In this document: positions 1-11,600 of the stretch, in pieces | How positions within the stretch are numbered: position 1 is the stretch's first letter | Layout of the letters: every line of letters begins with the position of its first letter | Source of the DNA: Paraspadella gotoi | Lineage: Eukaryota; Chaetognatha | Direction of reading: 5' to 3' | DNA: 64,000 bases | Assembly (NCBI GenBank): GCA_051294375.1 | Contig: CM119263.1 | Location: 6,549,645-6,613,644, forward strand | Notes under the pieces: generated by a model | The model's input: only the letters and a program-made list of their open reading frames with translations | Told to the model about the DNA's origin: nothing | Databases searched by the model: none | Translations under genes and position numbers: made by a program

Positions 1-84
1 AACGGCTTCCGGCGTCGAGGAGACGCTCCTGGCGCCGACGCGTCGCGCAGCAGACGCCGCGGAAGCCGCCGGGGAGCGGGAGAG
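1..84 (-). other. GC-rich, possibly coding edge fragment
   Basis: The first ~84 bases are far more GC-rich than the AT-rich DNA that follows. On the minus strand all three frames are nearly open; one reads as a Ser/Ala/Arg-rich stretch resembling the low-complexity exons seen elsewhere here. No start, stop or splice site can be tied to it and the window edge cuts it off. It could equally be a CpG-rich regulatory patch. Confidence 0.2.
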
Positions 85-2040
85 AAATTTGCACACAGTC
101 GATGTCATTTTGTTTATTGAAAAAACTATAAATATTAATAATTAAAATTTGAACCAGATCGCGAAAACCAGAGCAGGAGGAATGAAAACTGGCTCGAAGT
201 TTTCGTCGTGATTAAAAATCGAAAATGAAAACGATTAAAGGAAGGATGCGGAGGGATGCGGTGACCAGTAATCGATCAATTTATTTGTCAATATTTACCT
301 CATTATAAATTATTTTCAAATCATTAATAATAATATTAACTGTTTTTTTAAATGAAAATAAAATTAAAAGATTTTTCTATTATAGGATTATTAAGGATTT
401 ATAAAGATTTTATAAGGGTACAACGACCCACAAAAAAAAACTACTTCAACTTTGAACTTTTGCCGAATGAAAAAAGGTAAACCGGTTTATTCCGGTTCGA
501 AAACTTTAGTTTTCACTCACGCGACTCTTGCGCGAAAAAAAAAAAAAAAAAAATAGGAAAGCGATCGAAAATTAAAATGGAAATAAAGTGAGGGGGGCGG
601 AACCTCGGCGCCATTTTAACGCCGGTTGTCTCGTTTGAATTTCATAAACCGACCTTGGTTGTCGGAAGTTTGCTGCGATGGCTGCTCTCGTTAGAAAGTT
701 CAACCTGATTCTTAGATAAGCTGCTTCGTTACCTAACCTTACCCTACTCATCACTACCTTACCGCCATTTTAGTTTCTTATTTGACTTAGTTGACGTAGT
801 TGACGTAGCTGACTTTCGACAAGCCGAAAGATTTCTGTTACATAACTTCAATTTAAATGCGGTTTATATAGCGCGAATTTGGGAGCAATATCTTCAAAGC
901 TGATTCGAAAAAAAATTTGCTCCAAATTATTTTGCATAAATCTAGCTCGGGATTTCCTAATTGCCTTCATCGGAAAAAGCTTTTTGCATAACTTTAGCTG
1001 TGGCGGTTAATTATCCTGCACTTGAAACTTCTCAATCGATTATCGGACGTAATCGACAGACTTCAAAATATGCGCTACTAGAAATTTTCATAATGATAAA
1101 AAGGTGCTGATTCATTTCGTTGTTTACGAAACGGCCAATACCTGGGTTTTCGATTTGGCACTCTGATCAAAAAACAAACAAAAGAATAACTTGGGGTGAA
1201 AAAAAAAAGGAAAGTAGAACGGAGAAAAAAAGGTTTTAAGAAATGAGAGGGAGGAAAAATAAAGAAACGGAGGAAGAAGAAGAAAGGTAAAAACGAAGAA
1301 GAGGGGGGGCATAAAAAAGGATGAGGAAGGGAAAAAAAATCAGAAAAAGAGTTAGCAGAAGTTAAGCAAAAAATATGAGAAAAAGAAGCAAAAGAAAGTG
1401 TAAAAAGGAAGAGGTGAACGCGACAAAAAGAAAAAGGCGGAAAGGAAAATGGAAATAAAAACAAAGTAAAACATTTGGGAAAACATTTTGATAATGATTA
1501 CAATGTAAATCACTCGAGCTTTTGCGACTCAATAAATTATTTCTGATGCAAAANNNNNNNNNNAATCACTCGAGCTTTTGCGACGCAATAAACTATTTCT
1601 GATGCAAAACAAATCTGGAATCGGGGATTGAAAGAGAAATCGCTAGTATTGGTTGAAGATAAGAAACAGACCCAAACTTTGCATTCTGCACGTATTCTTT
1701 GATCTTATGTTTTATCAGTTGAACCGGTTATATAGGTTTTATATAACTTTAATTTTAAAGAACTCCTTCGTCCTTTTCCACTTCAAATGTCACGATTCTT
1801 CAAAAATTTAACAAGGTTTACAAAAGATATCGTAGGAAAAAAAAGCTAAGGAAAAGACAATTCAATAATAGGCTTTAAAGAAAAAAGTTGCAAACTTAAT
1901 TTCTTTTTTTTTCTATTTTTCCCTCTCGTCATCGTCATTAGATGGTGATAACTATTTTTTTTTAGAAAGGGAGGGGAGAGAGAAAAGAGGGAGTGAGAAA
2001 ATTTCCGCCGAGCTTCTCTAGAAGTAAGAACTCACTGGCA
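85..2040. other. AT-rich intergenic stretch, no gene seen
   Basis: Homopolymer-rich A/T DNA with a purine-rich segment at about 1190-1460. Open frames on the minus strand there (Phe/Ser/Pro-rich) are translations of low-complexity DNA and show no domain. A 10-N gap lies at 1554-1563, and the ~45 bases on each side of it are near-identical. I see no exon, RNA gene or clear promoter. Confidence 0.6.
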
Positions 2041-2048
2041 TTCATCGT

Positions 2049-2181
2049 TCAAGGTCATTCATTGAACCGCGCGCGCTCTCTTCCCCAAAATTCGGCGATA
2101 CCCATATAGGAGTCTCGTCGTCCCAAGGTCAAAACAGTGACTGACGCTTTCTCCAAGGTCAAACGCTCTTTCGAGGTCAAA
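2049..2181 (+). promoter_or_regulatory. Cluster of four AGGTCA half-sites
   Basis: The hexamer AGGTCA occurs on the same strand at 2052-2057, 2126-2131, 2156-2161 and 2174-2179. The first three are preceded by CAA/CCA, giving extended (T)CAAGGTCA-like sites. Such extended half-sites are the classic monomer targets of NR5A/ERR-type nuclear receptors. The cluster lies ~400 bases beyond the 3' end of the phosphatase gene. Whether it acts as an enhancer is inference. Confidence 0.35.
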
Positions 2182-2565
2182 TTTTCACGCGGACTCGAAA
2201 CGGTGAGATTGGCTCAAACATGGAAAAAGGAGATCAGGGGAAAAAGGAGCGAGGTAGATAAACGCGAACGTGAGTCCAATGGAGAGACATTCTGTTTTTA
2301 TAGAATAACGAATCTCTAATTTAATTTAGCGAAAGCTTACCTAATCATGGGATATTGTCTCTATCTTCGAAAGGAAGAAATAGTGACTACGTTAGCTCTA
2401 AATGAAACAGTCATCGTACAGTAATCGTACAAAAAATAAGGATATATTCTCGAATATATTTCCCGAAAATAAAAATGTTCCAGAAAAAAAGTGCCAACGT
2501 CAATAGAGCATAATCCAAGCATTACAGCTCCGAATGCTACGTAATGCTTGATGTCTAAAAAACAA

Positions 2566-4339
2566 CTAATTTTTTATGTCAAATAAATTCGAGCACGCGT
2601 AAACGCCGCCGTAGTCTTCGGCGACGTAAACTAATTGATGACGCCCCGTTGACGTCACGTATTTTCCGTCGAATCGAAGCAAATTCGACGACGATGACAA
2701 CTTAACGCACGGAATACACGACGACGACGACGACCTTGCCGAGGAAGCCCAGTACCACGTCACGAAGGACTTAAGGTGAGGAAAGTTCTCCGGAAAGAGT
2801 CCGACCCAATCGCTCGTCGATCCGCGGAATCGTTGGTCGACCCGGAGTCTGCAGACACCGTCTCTGCCGCGCCGCCACACTCCAACGACCTCCAGCGCTA
2901 CCGGCGACGGCGGCGAGGCTCCGACGAGCAGCTTGAGCTCGGCGGCAACGGCTTTATGATCGCTGTTGACGAACTGAGGGAAGCTTTCGTAGACAAGATT
3001 TTCTGCGCTCAGTCTTGACTTTTCCGAGGATCCACCACTGCCGCCTCCAGGACACGCCTCTTGGGTATTTTCTGATGGTTGATGGAATTATATTTGTCAA
3101 TTATATTTGATTTTTCAATGAAAGTTTTCTCATTTGTAAAAGTCGCGTTGGAAATATATTCTTTATGTTGACTTTAGATTTTATTGTAGCAATTCGTTCT
3201 ACTGCAATATGCAAATGAATTTTTTTGGTTGAAATCTGGATTATAATCCTTAAATAAAGATTGTATTTTATCCAAAATCTCTACCTCCGATTCTCCACAA
3301 GATCCGATCGCACCAAGCAGGTTTCCTCTGTTTATTCGACGAATCCCAAACATCCGTTCCGGCGTCGAACTTGTAGGTCGGCCTAAAGGTCACCTCCGCC
3401 TCTTGGAATCCGGCGAAGCACGCTTCGGCCTTCAACGCCTTCAGCAGCTGATCCTGTGGCAGTAGCACCGCCAGGCGGTCAGCGGCCACATTGTCGATCA
3501 CGTCCTCGCGAGAGACGTCGTCCAATCGAAAGTTAAGGTCGCCGCCGACGACGACGTAATCGTGATCGAGGATGCGTAACGTCTTCGACGAGGAGGTGGG
3601 GGCGCTCGCATCGAAAACCTCGAAACTCTGGTCGTCTAGGATCGAAGTGAAGTCGACAATCCTCTCCGCGTTCTCCGAGAGATGGGCCGCCAAGTGGCAT
3701 CCTTTCAGAATGTTGGAGGAAAAAAGGAAAGTATTTTAATCTTGTTTGAATGCGGTTACAAGTTAATAAATAAAGAATCATTTTCATCTGTCCCGATCTT
3801 TTGACGTAATACAACGAGCAACTCCGCCCACCTACGACGCAAATCTCCCTTCCGAAGATCGTGAAGCGGACGGTGACTCCGCCCTTGTTGCCCTTTAGTC
3901 CGCCCATGCCCGTCTTGGTGTAGGCCGTTCGAAGATTTCGAACGAGCGTCAAGTGGCTCCGCAGGATGAAGACGATCAAGGCGATGGCCTCCATGCGGAC
4001 GGCGGCCAACTTGACGTAACCGCGCGACACCAACTCCGTCGTCAACGTCTCCGTCCACTCGTCGGCCTCGTCGGCGGCGTCGAGGAAGTCCTTTCGCTCC
4101 GCCATCTCTTGGAAGCTGAAGGCGATGACGTCGGGAAGAGGATCCGAAGGAGAAGCCCGTCCGTCGACGAATCTTCCCAACTCGAGATCGCCCACTGGAC
4201 TGTCGCCCAAGTTCCACGTCGTGGCGCGAAGGGTCAGATGGCGTTGTGGAGCCATCATCGATTGGCGATGTTCAATTGCAGATGGTCGCGATTCGTTTGT
4301 TGGTTCGTTCGAAATTGGCGACCATTCGACGATTTTCAA
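2566..4339 (-). CDS. Inositol polyphosphate 5-phosphatase with SKICH domain (INPP5K/INPP5J-like)
   Basis: Three exons on the minus strand: 4339-3832, 3701-3285 and 3002-2566 (stop). Both junctions are GT-AG and in phase 1, giving 453 aa, close to the ~450 aa of INPP5K. Every signature of the type II 5-phosphatase fold appears in order: TWNLG (about residue 41), FQEM (76), KGNKGGV (149), CHLAAH (171), GDLNFRL (223), PAWCDRIL (297) and NSDHKAV (321). These supply the metal-, phosphate- and base-binding residues, so the enzyme should be active. It would remove the 5-phosphate from PI(4,5)P2, PI(3,4,5)P3 and soluble inositol phosphates. The last ~100 residues contain SDWVGLF and YWASS and end in VYACSNLFDI. 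This is a SKICH domain, which in vertebrate INPP5K/INPP5J directs membrane or ER-linked placement. The start could instead be one of two adjacent ATGs near 4258-4253, which would shorten the protein by 27-28 residues. Confidence 0.9.
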
Positions 4340-6760
4340 AAACTTTTTATAATACAGTTCTTAAAAAAAAAAGGGTCGATTTTAGAGTCAGTTTATTTTC
4401 TTTTCGAACGGAAGTCCACAGAGAAAAATTCTGGAAAAATAGTTTAGTTTTTTATTTCGTTTTTTATTTTTCTTTTTTGTTTGACTTTTTTTTTTGGTTG
4501 ACTCGTTCGAGTGAAAGATTAAGAATCGAGCGAGGAAGGGGGAAGGAAAAGAGGGAGTGGCAATGACTGAAAATTTTACAGTCCCCTTCGATCGAAAATA
4601 TAAGAAAATATATTATATTTGTTCTTTAGGCTTGCTAGGAGTTGTTTGCTTATTTGTTTGATTAACAAAATAACTAATATTATGCGGGAGAAAAGAGAAA
4701 AATCAGTCAGAAAAAAGACAAGAAACAACTTGAGATTAAAAGGGAAAAACCGAGAGGGAAGCAGCGACGAACCAGCGACGAAACAGCGACGAAACACGGC
4801 GAACGACGACACCGAGTTTTCCCCGGATAAAAAAAAAGCAGGAGTTTGCCCTTCGCTGCTCTTCTGTAATCTATAAAAATCCAAGTCGATTGGAAGGACC
4901 GACCGTAATTCGATTTCCACGTTTTCGGCAAATCGGCCAGAGGGAAAAATGGGACAGAGTGCGTGTGAGCGTGCGAACGTGCGTCGGTGCGCGGGTGTGC
5001 GACCTGCATGCGAGTGAAAACGCAGAAATATGATAAATGCGTAATGGAAGGAAGGAATGAAGGAAGGAAGGAATGAAGGAAGGAATAACAGAGAAAGGAT
5101 AAAAGGCGTTGAGGTACGTATGAGGCAAGATAAAATTTAAATCGATTTAGACCTTATTTCGAAATCACTCTTCTTGCGTCGTAGTTTAAAAAAAAAAATT
5201 TCAAAAAACATAAAAGTTCAGATGATATGAACCAGAAAAGGGCATTTTTTTCGTCGGCCTTTCATGCTTAATCCGTTGAATGAATCGATAGAACTAAACC
5301 TGTTCGATCTCTCAAATTTTGAATTTCTTCCAAATATAAAGAGAAAACAAGCTTTGCCAGTTTTCTTAATCGAGTTTGGGACTGAGACGGATTACCCTTT
5401 TGTTGAAAAAAAATTATTGGATCCAGTTCAAAACTAATTTTTGAGCCGATTATTCAATTCTTTTTTTTTTTAATTCTGAAAATTAGGTCATTTAAAAAAA
5501 GAATATAATTTAATTATATAATTTAATTTAATTTGACACGTCATTTACATTTTGACGACTTGTCTGACGCTAAAACAAACGAAAAAGTTTAAAATGATTA
5601 AAGTTTGAAGAAATTTTGGGAAATTACGGTTCTTTTCGCTCGACAAAATGTGAAAAAAAAATCGTGAAAGAACCTAAATAATCTACCTACAGTAAGGCCG
5701 GATTTCCCTGAAGGGAACATTTTTAAAATGAGGAAAGAAAAAAAAAGTTGTCCTATTTAGAGTTAATGTTAAGCCATATTAATAGTAAAAAAGTTTATAG
5801 ATGTTGGATAAATGTCTTTGCTATCTACTCGCCCACGCCATTAATTGAAAGATAAGACGACCAAAAATATTGTTTGTTTAAATATTAAATATACATAACG
5901 AAAAAAGAAAGAAAATTGGTGTGGCGCTTTTAAATAGTAGAAGATAATATTTGCTTTATTTCTAAAATTAGTTATTTTTACATAATTGTGTCTAATAGGA
6001 AGTAATTTCAGCAATATTTTTAAAGACTATTCAACATTAATCTCCCTCCAAGAAACAGAATGACCGACCTCTGTGTATCTTTCTCTCTCCTCTTTCTTTT
6101 CCTCTCTCTCTTCTCTTTCTCTCTCTTAAACGATATGTACTGTAGTACATGAGTCATGAGCGAGGGTCATTAGTCTAACCGTCCTCCATTAAAGACGATC
6201 ACCATCAAGCCCACGCAAAGCGAGACGATGTTTAAGCTCTTCATTGCGAATATATATTAGTATCCAAACGCAAATAACATAAGCGAATATAACAATAAGA
6301 TTAATACATACTTGCAATTTGACAATAATTTTGAAATGCTTGTTATCTTAACGCCTACGACTAAAACCATAACAACCACAATAAACACACTGCTTCTCTC
6401 GTGTCAGCACCATAGTTGGCCGTCATACTTTTCCTCACCATTACACTTATAAAACAATCTATATATATCTCTTTCTCTTCTCTATGGCTTTCGCACTCTC
6501 TCCCTTCTTGTCATTATGGGGGGAATCATCTCTAGGGGGAGCTATTTTTAGAAGCACCTATAAATTGTTGATCATTACGTCGAATTATTTTCTCTTCTTG
6601 TAAGAAAGCCGAAAATTTAATAGAGCAACCAATGTTTAAATTCACTTTTTTTGAATGGAGAGAAAATTATAAACTGGAGGTGGATGTAAAGGACGGGATG
6701 TAAAAAAAAAATTAAAAAAGTAAAGTATCAATTTCATAAATTTAGTATGATAGAAAAAGC
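4340..6760. other. Upstream/intergenic DNA of the phosphatase gene, no gene seen
   Basis: Contains short purine runs, a GGAA/GAATGAAGGAAG tandem patch at 5045-5095, and long A/T homopolymers. Frames here are Lys/Phe/Ser-rich translations without domains. The proximal part (4340-4900) presumably holds the phosphatase promoter, but I see no clear TATA box or initiator. Confidence 0.5.
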
Positions 6761-6769
6761 TATTGTGAA

Positions 6770-7650
6770 AGAGACAGGAATAGATAGAGAAAAGAACAGC
6801 AAGGGAGTGAGTGAGAGAGAAGAGAGACAGCAAAAGAGCTGGAGAATATGATAGTGTGGCGAATCTTAAATTCGCCTCCCGTATAGCTTGGTGAAACTCA
6901 GTTCGTCCCATTGGCTTGGACAGCCTAAGTACTTGTTCACCAACCGTGAGTTCCGGGTTCAATCCCCTCACGGACACGTTGGTTAAAGTGTAATTGTAGA
7001 AGACTATCAGTCTCCACGCTTGCGGTCCAAGGCGTTCGAAGCGTCGCCGTCCAAAAAAAGGGTTATGACAAGAGTCTCACTGACTGAAGAATCTCCGCTA
7101 AGTGTAGAACGCGAATTTCCCAAAGTAAACGTATATTTTCGGTGACACAAACGTAGCAGAACGTGGCAATATCGTGACAAAAATAACGTAGTGAAAACTC
7201 GTAAAAACAACGGTTTTCGGACGAGCGACGTGTATCCAAAATGTTCACAAAACAACTGAAAATTCGGTCTCAAAAAATGCCAAAGGTAAAAATATAAAAT
7301 GACCGGTATCGAAAACTGGCTAAGATTGAGAGAGAGAGAGAGAGTGACCAAAAAAGGACTCAAAATACGAGGCGAATTTCTCTTCAGTAATGGTGTCGGC
7401 ATAAACACGCCAGTGACATGGGGTGGTCACTGCAGGTCCAAAGCCCTGAGCGCCAGCTCTCGGGAGATGCCTCACACCCAGGGAATCACACATGTCCCCC
7501 CGTTGCCATAATAGACAGATTGACATAAAGAAGGAATGAAATAAATCCAAGACAGAAAAGCCAACAAAATAGAGAGTGTGAAAGAAGAGAGAGAGTGAGA
7601 GCGAGTGCGTGGTTCCGAGACTCGTTTTACTAAATGGGAGGAATGGACTG
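6770..7650 (+). repeat. Dispersed repeat, copy 1 (block A); inverted relative to 16150-16750
   Basis: Long segments match the reverse complement of 16150-16750. These include the stretch around 6900-6990 (CCCATTGGCTTGGACAGC and a GGTTCAATCCCC-like box), 7405-7575 (CAGTGACATGGGGTGGTCACTGCAGG, then TTGCCATA-ATAGACAGATTGACAT), and 7615-7640 (CGTTTTACTAAATGGG). Similarity is patchy, so this is an old dispersed repeat family. The GGTTCAATCC core resembles a Pol III B box, which would fit a tRNA-derived SINE, but no convincing A box or cloverleaf is visible. About 400 bases (7010-7400) have no counterpart in the other copy. Confidence 0.65.
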
Positions 7651-8509
7651 GAAAAGAGAGGAAATTGGAAGACGGGACGGATTAAGGAACAGAGGGACTT
7701 CCTCGCCCCGCGGGTGAATCCACTCTCCGATTCCTTCACCAGATTTTATTCGCATCCAACCACTTCCTCCGATAAAAATTCAGTCACTCAACCCAATACC
7801 AAGTCGTTCACTTATAGCCATCTATAGTATAGAAACGCCTTTATGAAACCTTCATGGTTTAAACGAGTCAATGCAATTGTCTTTAAACTATTTGGCCGAT
7901 TTTTCTCTCTCATTTCCACGCCTTTCCTCTCCTAGTCTATCTCTTTCGCCCAATCCCTTTTTGCGAGGCCTTCCCTCACTCCCTTCCTATTTAGTCCCGG
8001 GAGATAAAAAACGGAGTACTAAAGGATAAAAAACGGCGAGTATAGTATATGGTTCTTTCTGCCATTGTTTCGCCGGATTGCGTATTGAAATGGGAGACAG
8101 GAATAGAGTGAGAGACACGTAATGAAAGCGCCGCATTTTTCGTGTTTTTCTTTAAATATCGTGCGTCTGTGTTTACAACATAATTCGTGCATACATAATT
8201 CTGGTCGTTCAGAAATAGCAGCTTCGTCTCTTATACGTTAACGCGCGAGACGCCGTTACGACTTTTCAGCTGCACCATAAATTTATGGGGCTGAAGCTGT
8301 CGAAAATTCACGAATGGTTACGCACTGAAATTCACAGGTGGAGCAGGATGTTATGTGAGAAAGAAACAGAATCTCTCTCTCTTTCTCTCTCCAAATCCCA
8401 ATGAAGCGGAAGATTCAAATCATTATCATAACGAACTCACATGGAGAGGAAAGGAAACGGGAGATTTTCGCAAAGGTTGGCAGCGAAACTCGCGGCATAA
8501 ATCGCAGGG

Positions 8510-8665
8510 TATGAAGGTCGCGACAAGCTTTTAACAAATCGGCCAATGCCAAAGCAACGGGGCGCTATCTAAAGCGTAAAATTGGCCAATGAGAAAACGT
8601 TATCCCATGGACGACGTCGCGAAGGAGATTCTGAAACGAAGATTAACATTGCGACGCTCTCAGAG
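8510..8665 (+). repeat. Block B, inverted copy of 14140-14290
   Basis: The sequence from GGTCGCGACAAGCTTTTAAC through to CATTGCGACGCTCT is the near-exact reverse complement of 14140-14290. It includes the CCAAT-like ATTGGCCAATGAGAAAACG and CCATGGACGACGTCGC. It directly adjoins the outer end of the left 5-kb arm. It has no coding content. Confidence 0.85.
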
Positions 8666-8676
8666 AGGAGAGAGAA

Positions 8677-11600
8677 TTCGTCCTGCCCCTCTCTCCATGT
8701 AGAAGTTGATGGATGATGGGAGAGACAGAAAATGAGAAGTGACGAGTCTATGTCTTTCGTTTATTTCTCTATTTTCATCCTCGGATTGTAAGTCGTAAGA
8801 TGTGCGTGTTAAGCGATCCTCAATCCCTAGTAACGGTTAATTACCATACGTCTTACATACTCGTTATTATCGTTATCATCGTATCGTCCTACTGCCCTTC
8901 GTCTTAATAATGCTTCCTCTTTTTAAATGAAGTTGATAATCCACTGCAAAATTAGTTAAAGATGACTTTTTTTTAAGTTGTTTATGTAAAAAACAATTTG
9001 ATAAAAGGTGATGATTTAGATGTTTGTGCCTAGAAATAAAACGCACTGCGTTAAATGGAAATTTTTTGGTTTTACATAAAAGATGTGCAAACGTAGTCCG
9101 AAACTAACTTTACCTCAAATTAACTTAAATTTGTCTACTTTGAAATCTTCAAACCGAGAACCGCTTCCATTTCCTTTCTGAGTGATAATCGGGTGGCGCT
9201 TATTCTCTAGTGTACCGACTTGCGCAGGCATTAAATCGAGGTGACCGCGCTGACCGTGATGGTTGTCTTAACATATCAACCTATCACATAAAACATCAAT
9301 TTACGACCTATTTTTTGTCGTGCCCGTGAAAGCATTGTTCAATCACAAATTGATGCCAATCGGCTGTGAGATCCGTTCTAATGGTTCCAGTTAGTATTCC
9401 CGGCGACAAAGGTTTTGAAGGTCTTCGCCGGATCGGGGCGACGGTTCAAGGACCGCGATGTGAGCGTGACCTTGGATCACGTGCGTGGAAAGCCGATGCG
9501 CGATATAAATCGGGGCGAACGCGCCGGGCATCTTGAAGAGTAATTTCGTACGAGTCCGTATTTCAAAGGAGGCTCATTTATAATTGGAAGAAGACTTCTT
9601 TACTCGATTATATGTACGTCTTTTTCGCTCATTCAGTGTACGATTCGCGTGTTGAGTCTGACGCTGTACGTGCGCGGCAATGACCGACAAAAATCCGACT
9701 GATGACGCCCCCTCGCGACCGAGTTATTAAATTTCTTTATCTGAGCGTACTCTGGCGAGACACCGCGTCACCCGACGACGTTGTTGACATTCGTCTCCCG
9801 GACGCCAATTTCGCGGACAGAAGGGAAGACAACAAATCCCATGTTGGCTTTTCTCATTGTTTGTCGGTCAGTCCTGTTTCGGGGAAATTCTGTAAAAAAA
9901 TTCAAATATATTATTTTTAATTCTTCTTGATATCCATATTCATAACCAAGATTGTGTTCTCTGACTAACAATAACAATAAATAGTAAAGTTTAAAATTTT
10001 AGAGAGACGGAGAAAGAAATCCTTAGCAGGAAATCCGTCTGATCATTGATCACCGGAGCTGAGAACGCCGGGTAAAAAGCTTTGGCTTAGCACCAGTAAA
10101 ACTATCCTCCAATTTTAATGTCCCCTTGACTCTGACTTTGAGAACAGTTTTTACTGTTTCTTCTTCTGCTTTACCTTTATAACGAAAACAATATCGAAGT
10201 TAAGAGCCTCGTTATGTGAAAGCCCGCGGCGCTTTGATGATTTATTTGGAGAATTATGAAGTCAATTATTCGGCGGTGGATTTAACGAGCTCTCGTTTAT
10301 AGCGAGAAATTCCCCGAGTTATCGTCTGTTTGATGATGGATTATGATGTAATAATAACGGTTTTTAGTAGAAATTTCGTCTTAAGGTAGTATTTGTATTT
10401 CTTCGTAAATTAGGCTAAAAAAAAAGTCTGAAAATAAATATTGTTTTGTCAAGGAAAAAAATACATATGTAAAAAAAAGGGATTTTTAAGACTTCTCTTT
10501 CGCTTCTCATTCACATCTTCATTCATGCACTCATTCATTTTCATCCTCATCCAGTTCTATTTCTTTATTGCTTTGGCTTTTGCCTCTCTCCTTCGTTTCT
10601 CAGTATCGAAATGTATGCGCGTAAACCTTGCAATGTGCGCTTTTGTTTGCGTTGCCCCCCGCGGCCCGAGCGCTCTCCTGTCATCCCAAGTCAGGAGGCA
10701 ATTTCTCCGTCCAAACAAAAGGCGAAATAAAATCAATAGAAAGACTTTGGCGCCAAGAATCGGACGAGATTCCTCTGGGAGGAGGAGGAGGGAGGGTCTT
10801 GCGATATAATTATAAACATCTCTCCAATCTTTAATAGTTTTCATTGACTATTTCCAATTAATTTAATGATTTAATCTCTTGTCTGTCAACTCCTTGAAAT
10901 AATTACATATTATGTAGTAAAAAAAAGGGGCGAAAACTGTTGATATTTTTTTATTCGTGATTTGCCAAAAAAACTTGCGGTCGATTTATTTCTCACTCGA
11001 TCCCTTATTCTCCTTTTTTTTCTCCTGACGCGCGACGTCACTTTGGCGCCAATCTCAGCTCCAACCTCGCGCCCTTTTGGGGTCAAGCGTGAAACAAGAC
11101 TTCCGGTCCAAGTCGCGGGAGTTGCCCCGACGGGTCACGTGACTCGCCGCTCGTTATTCACGCGGAAGGTCGAGTCGAAAAGTGTTTTGGTTTTAATTGA
11201 TGGAAATCGCTCGACCAGTGATGAAAAGGACAGTATTGGAATTAATTGAAAGAAAAAGTCGTCGAATAGTCGTCATTAAGAAATTAAGCAATGGAATGGA
11301 ATGGTCGGCTCATGTTTTTGGTACCCCGCTTTTTTTAGTGCAATAAAAATGATTTCTTCCGAGCCGATCTTCCGTTTCGCTCAATTTTCTCTCAAGATGG
11401 CGCCAGTCGCCCTCCGAACTCGCCTCACCTGTCGCCGCTCGATAAAAGATAAAAAAGTCGAAAAAAGAAAATTTGGTCTCAAAAACGCCAAAAGTGTCGT
11501 CATAACGCAAACAACCGGCGTGAGAAACTCCCAATAAAACTGAAGAGAGAGAGAGAGAGAGAGAGAAGGAAGACGCGAAGCGATGTAATCTTTACTTCTC

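Noticed and set aside
3953-4447. Plus-strand 164-aa frame opposite the phosphatase first exon
   Set aside because: Antisense shadow; the minus strand carries the catalytic motifs.
6895-6975. Possible tRNA gene (GGTTCAATCCCC box)
   Set aside because: Only a B-box-like motif is present. No acceptor or anticodon stems fold around it, and the sequence belongs to a diverged dispersed repeat.
9370-9560. Possible exon in the palindrome arms (GC-rich block)
   Set aside because: Frames differ between the two arms through indels and no splice pair fits. It is better regarded as a GC-rich non-coding patch.
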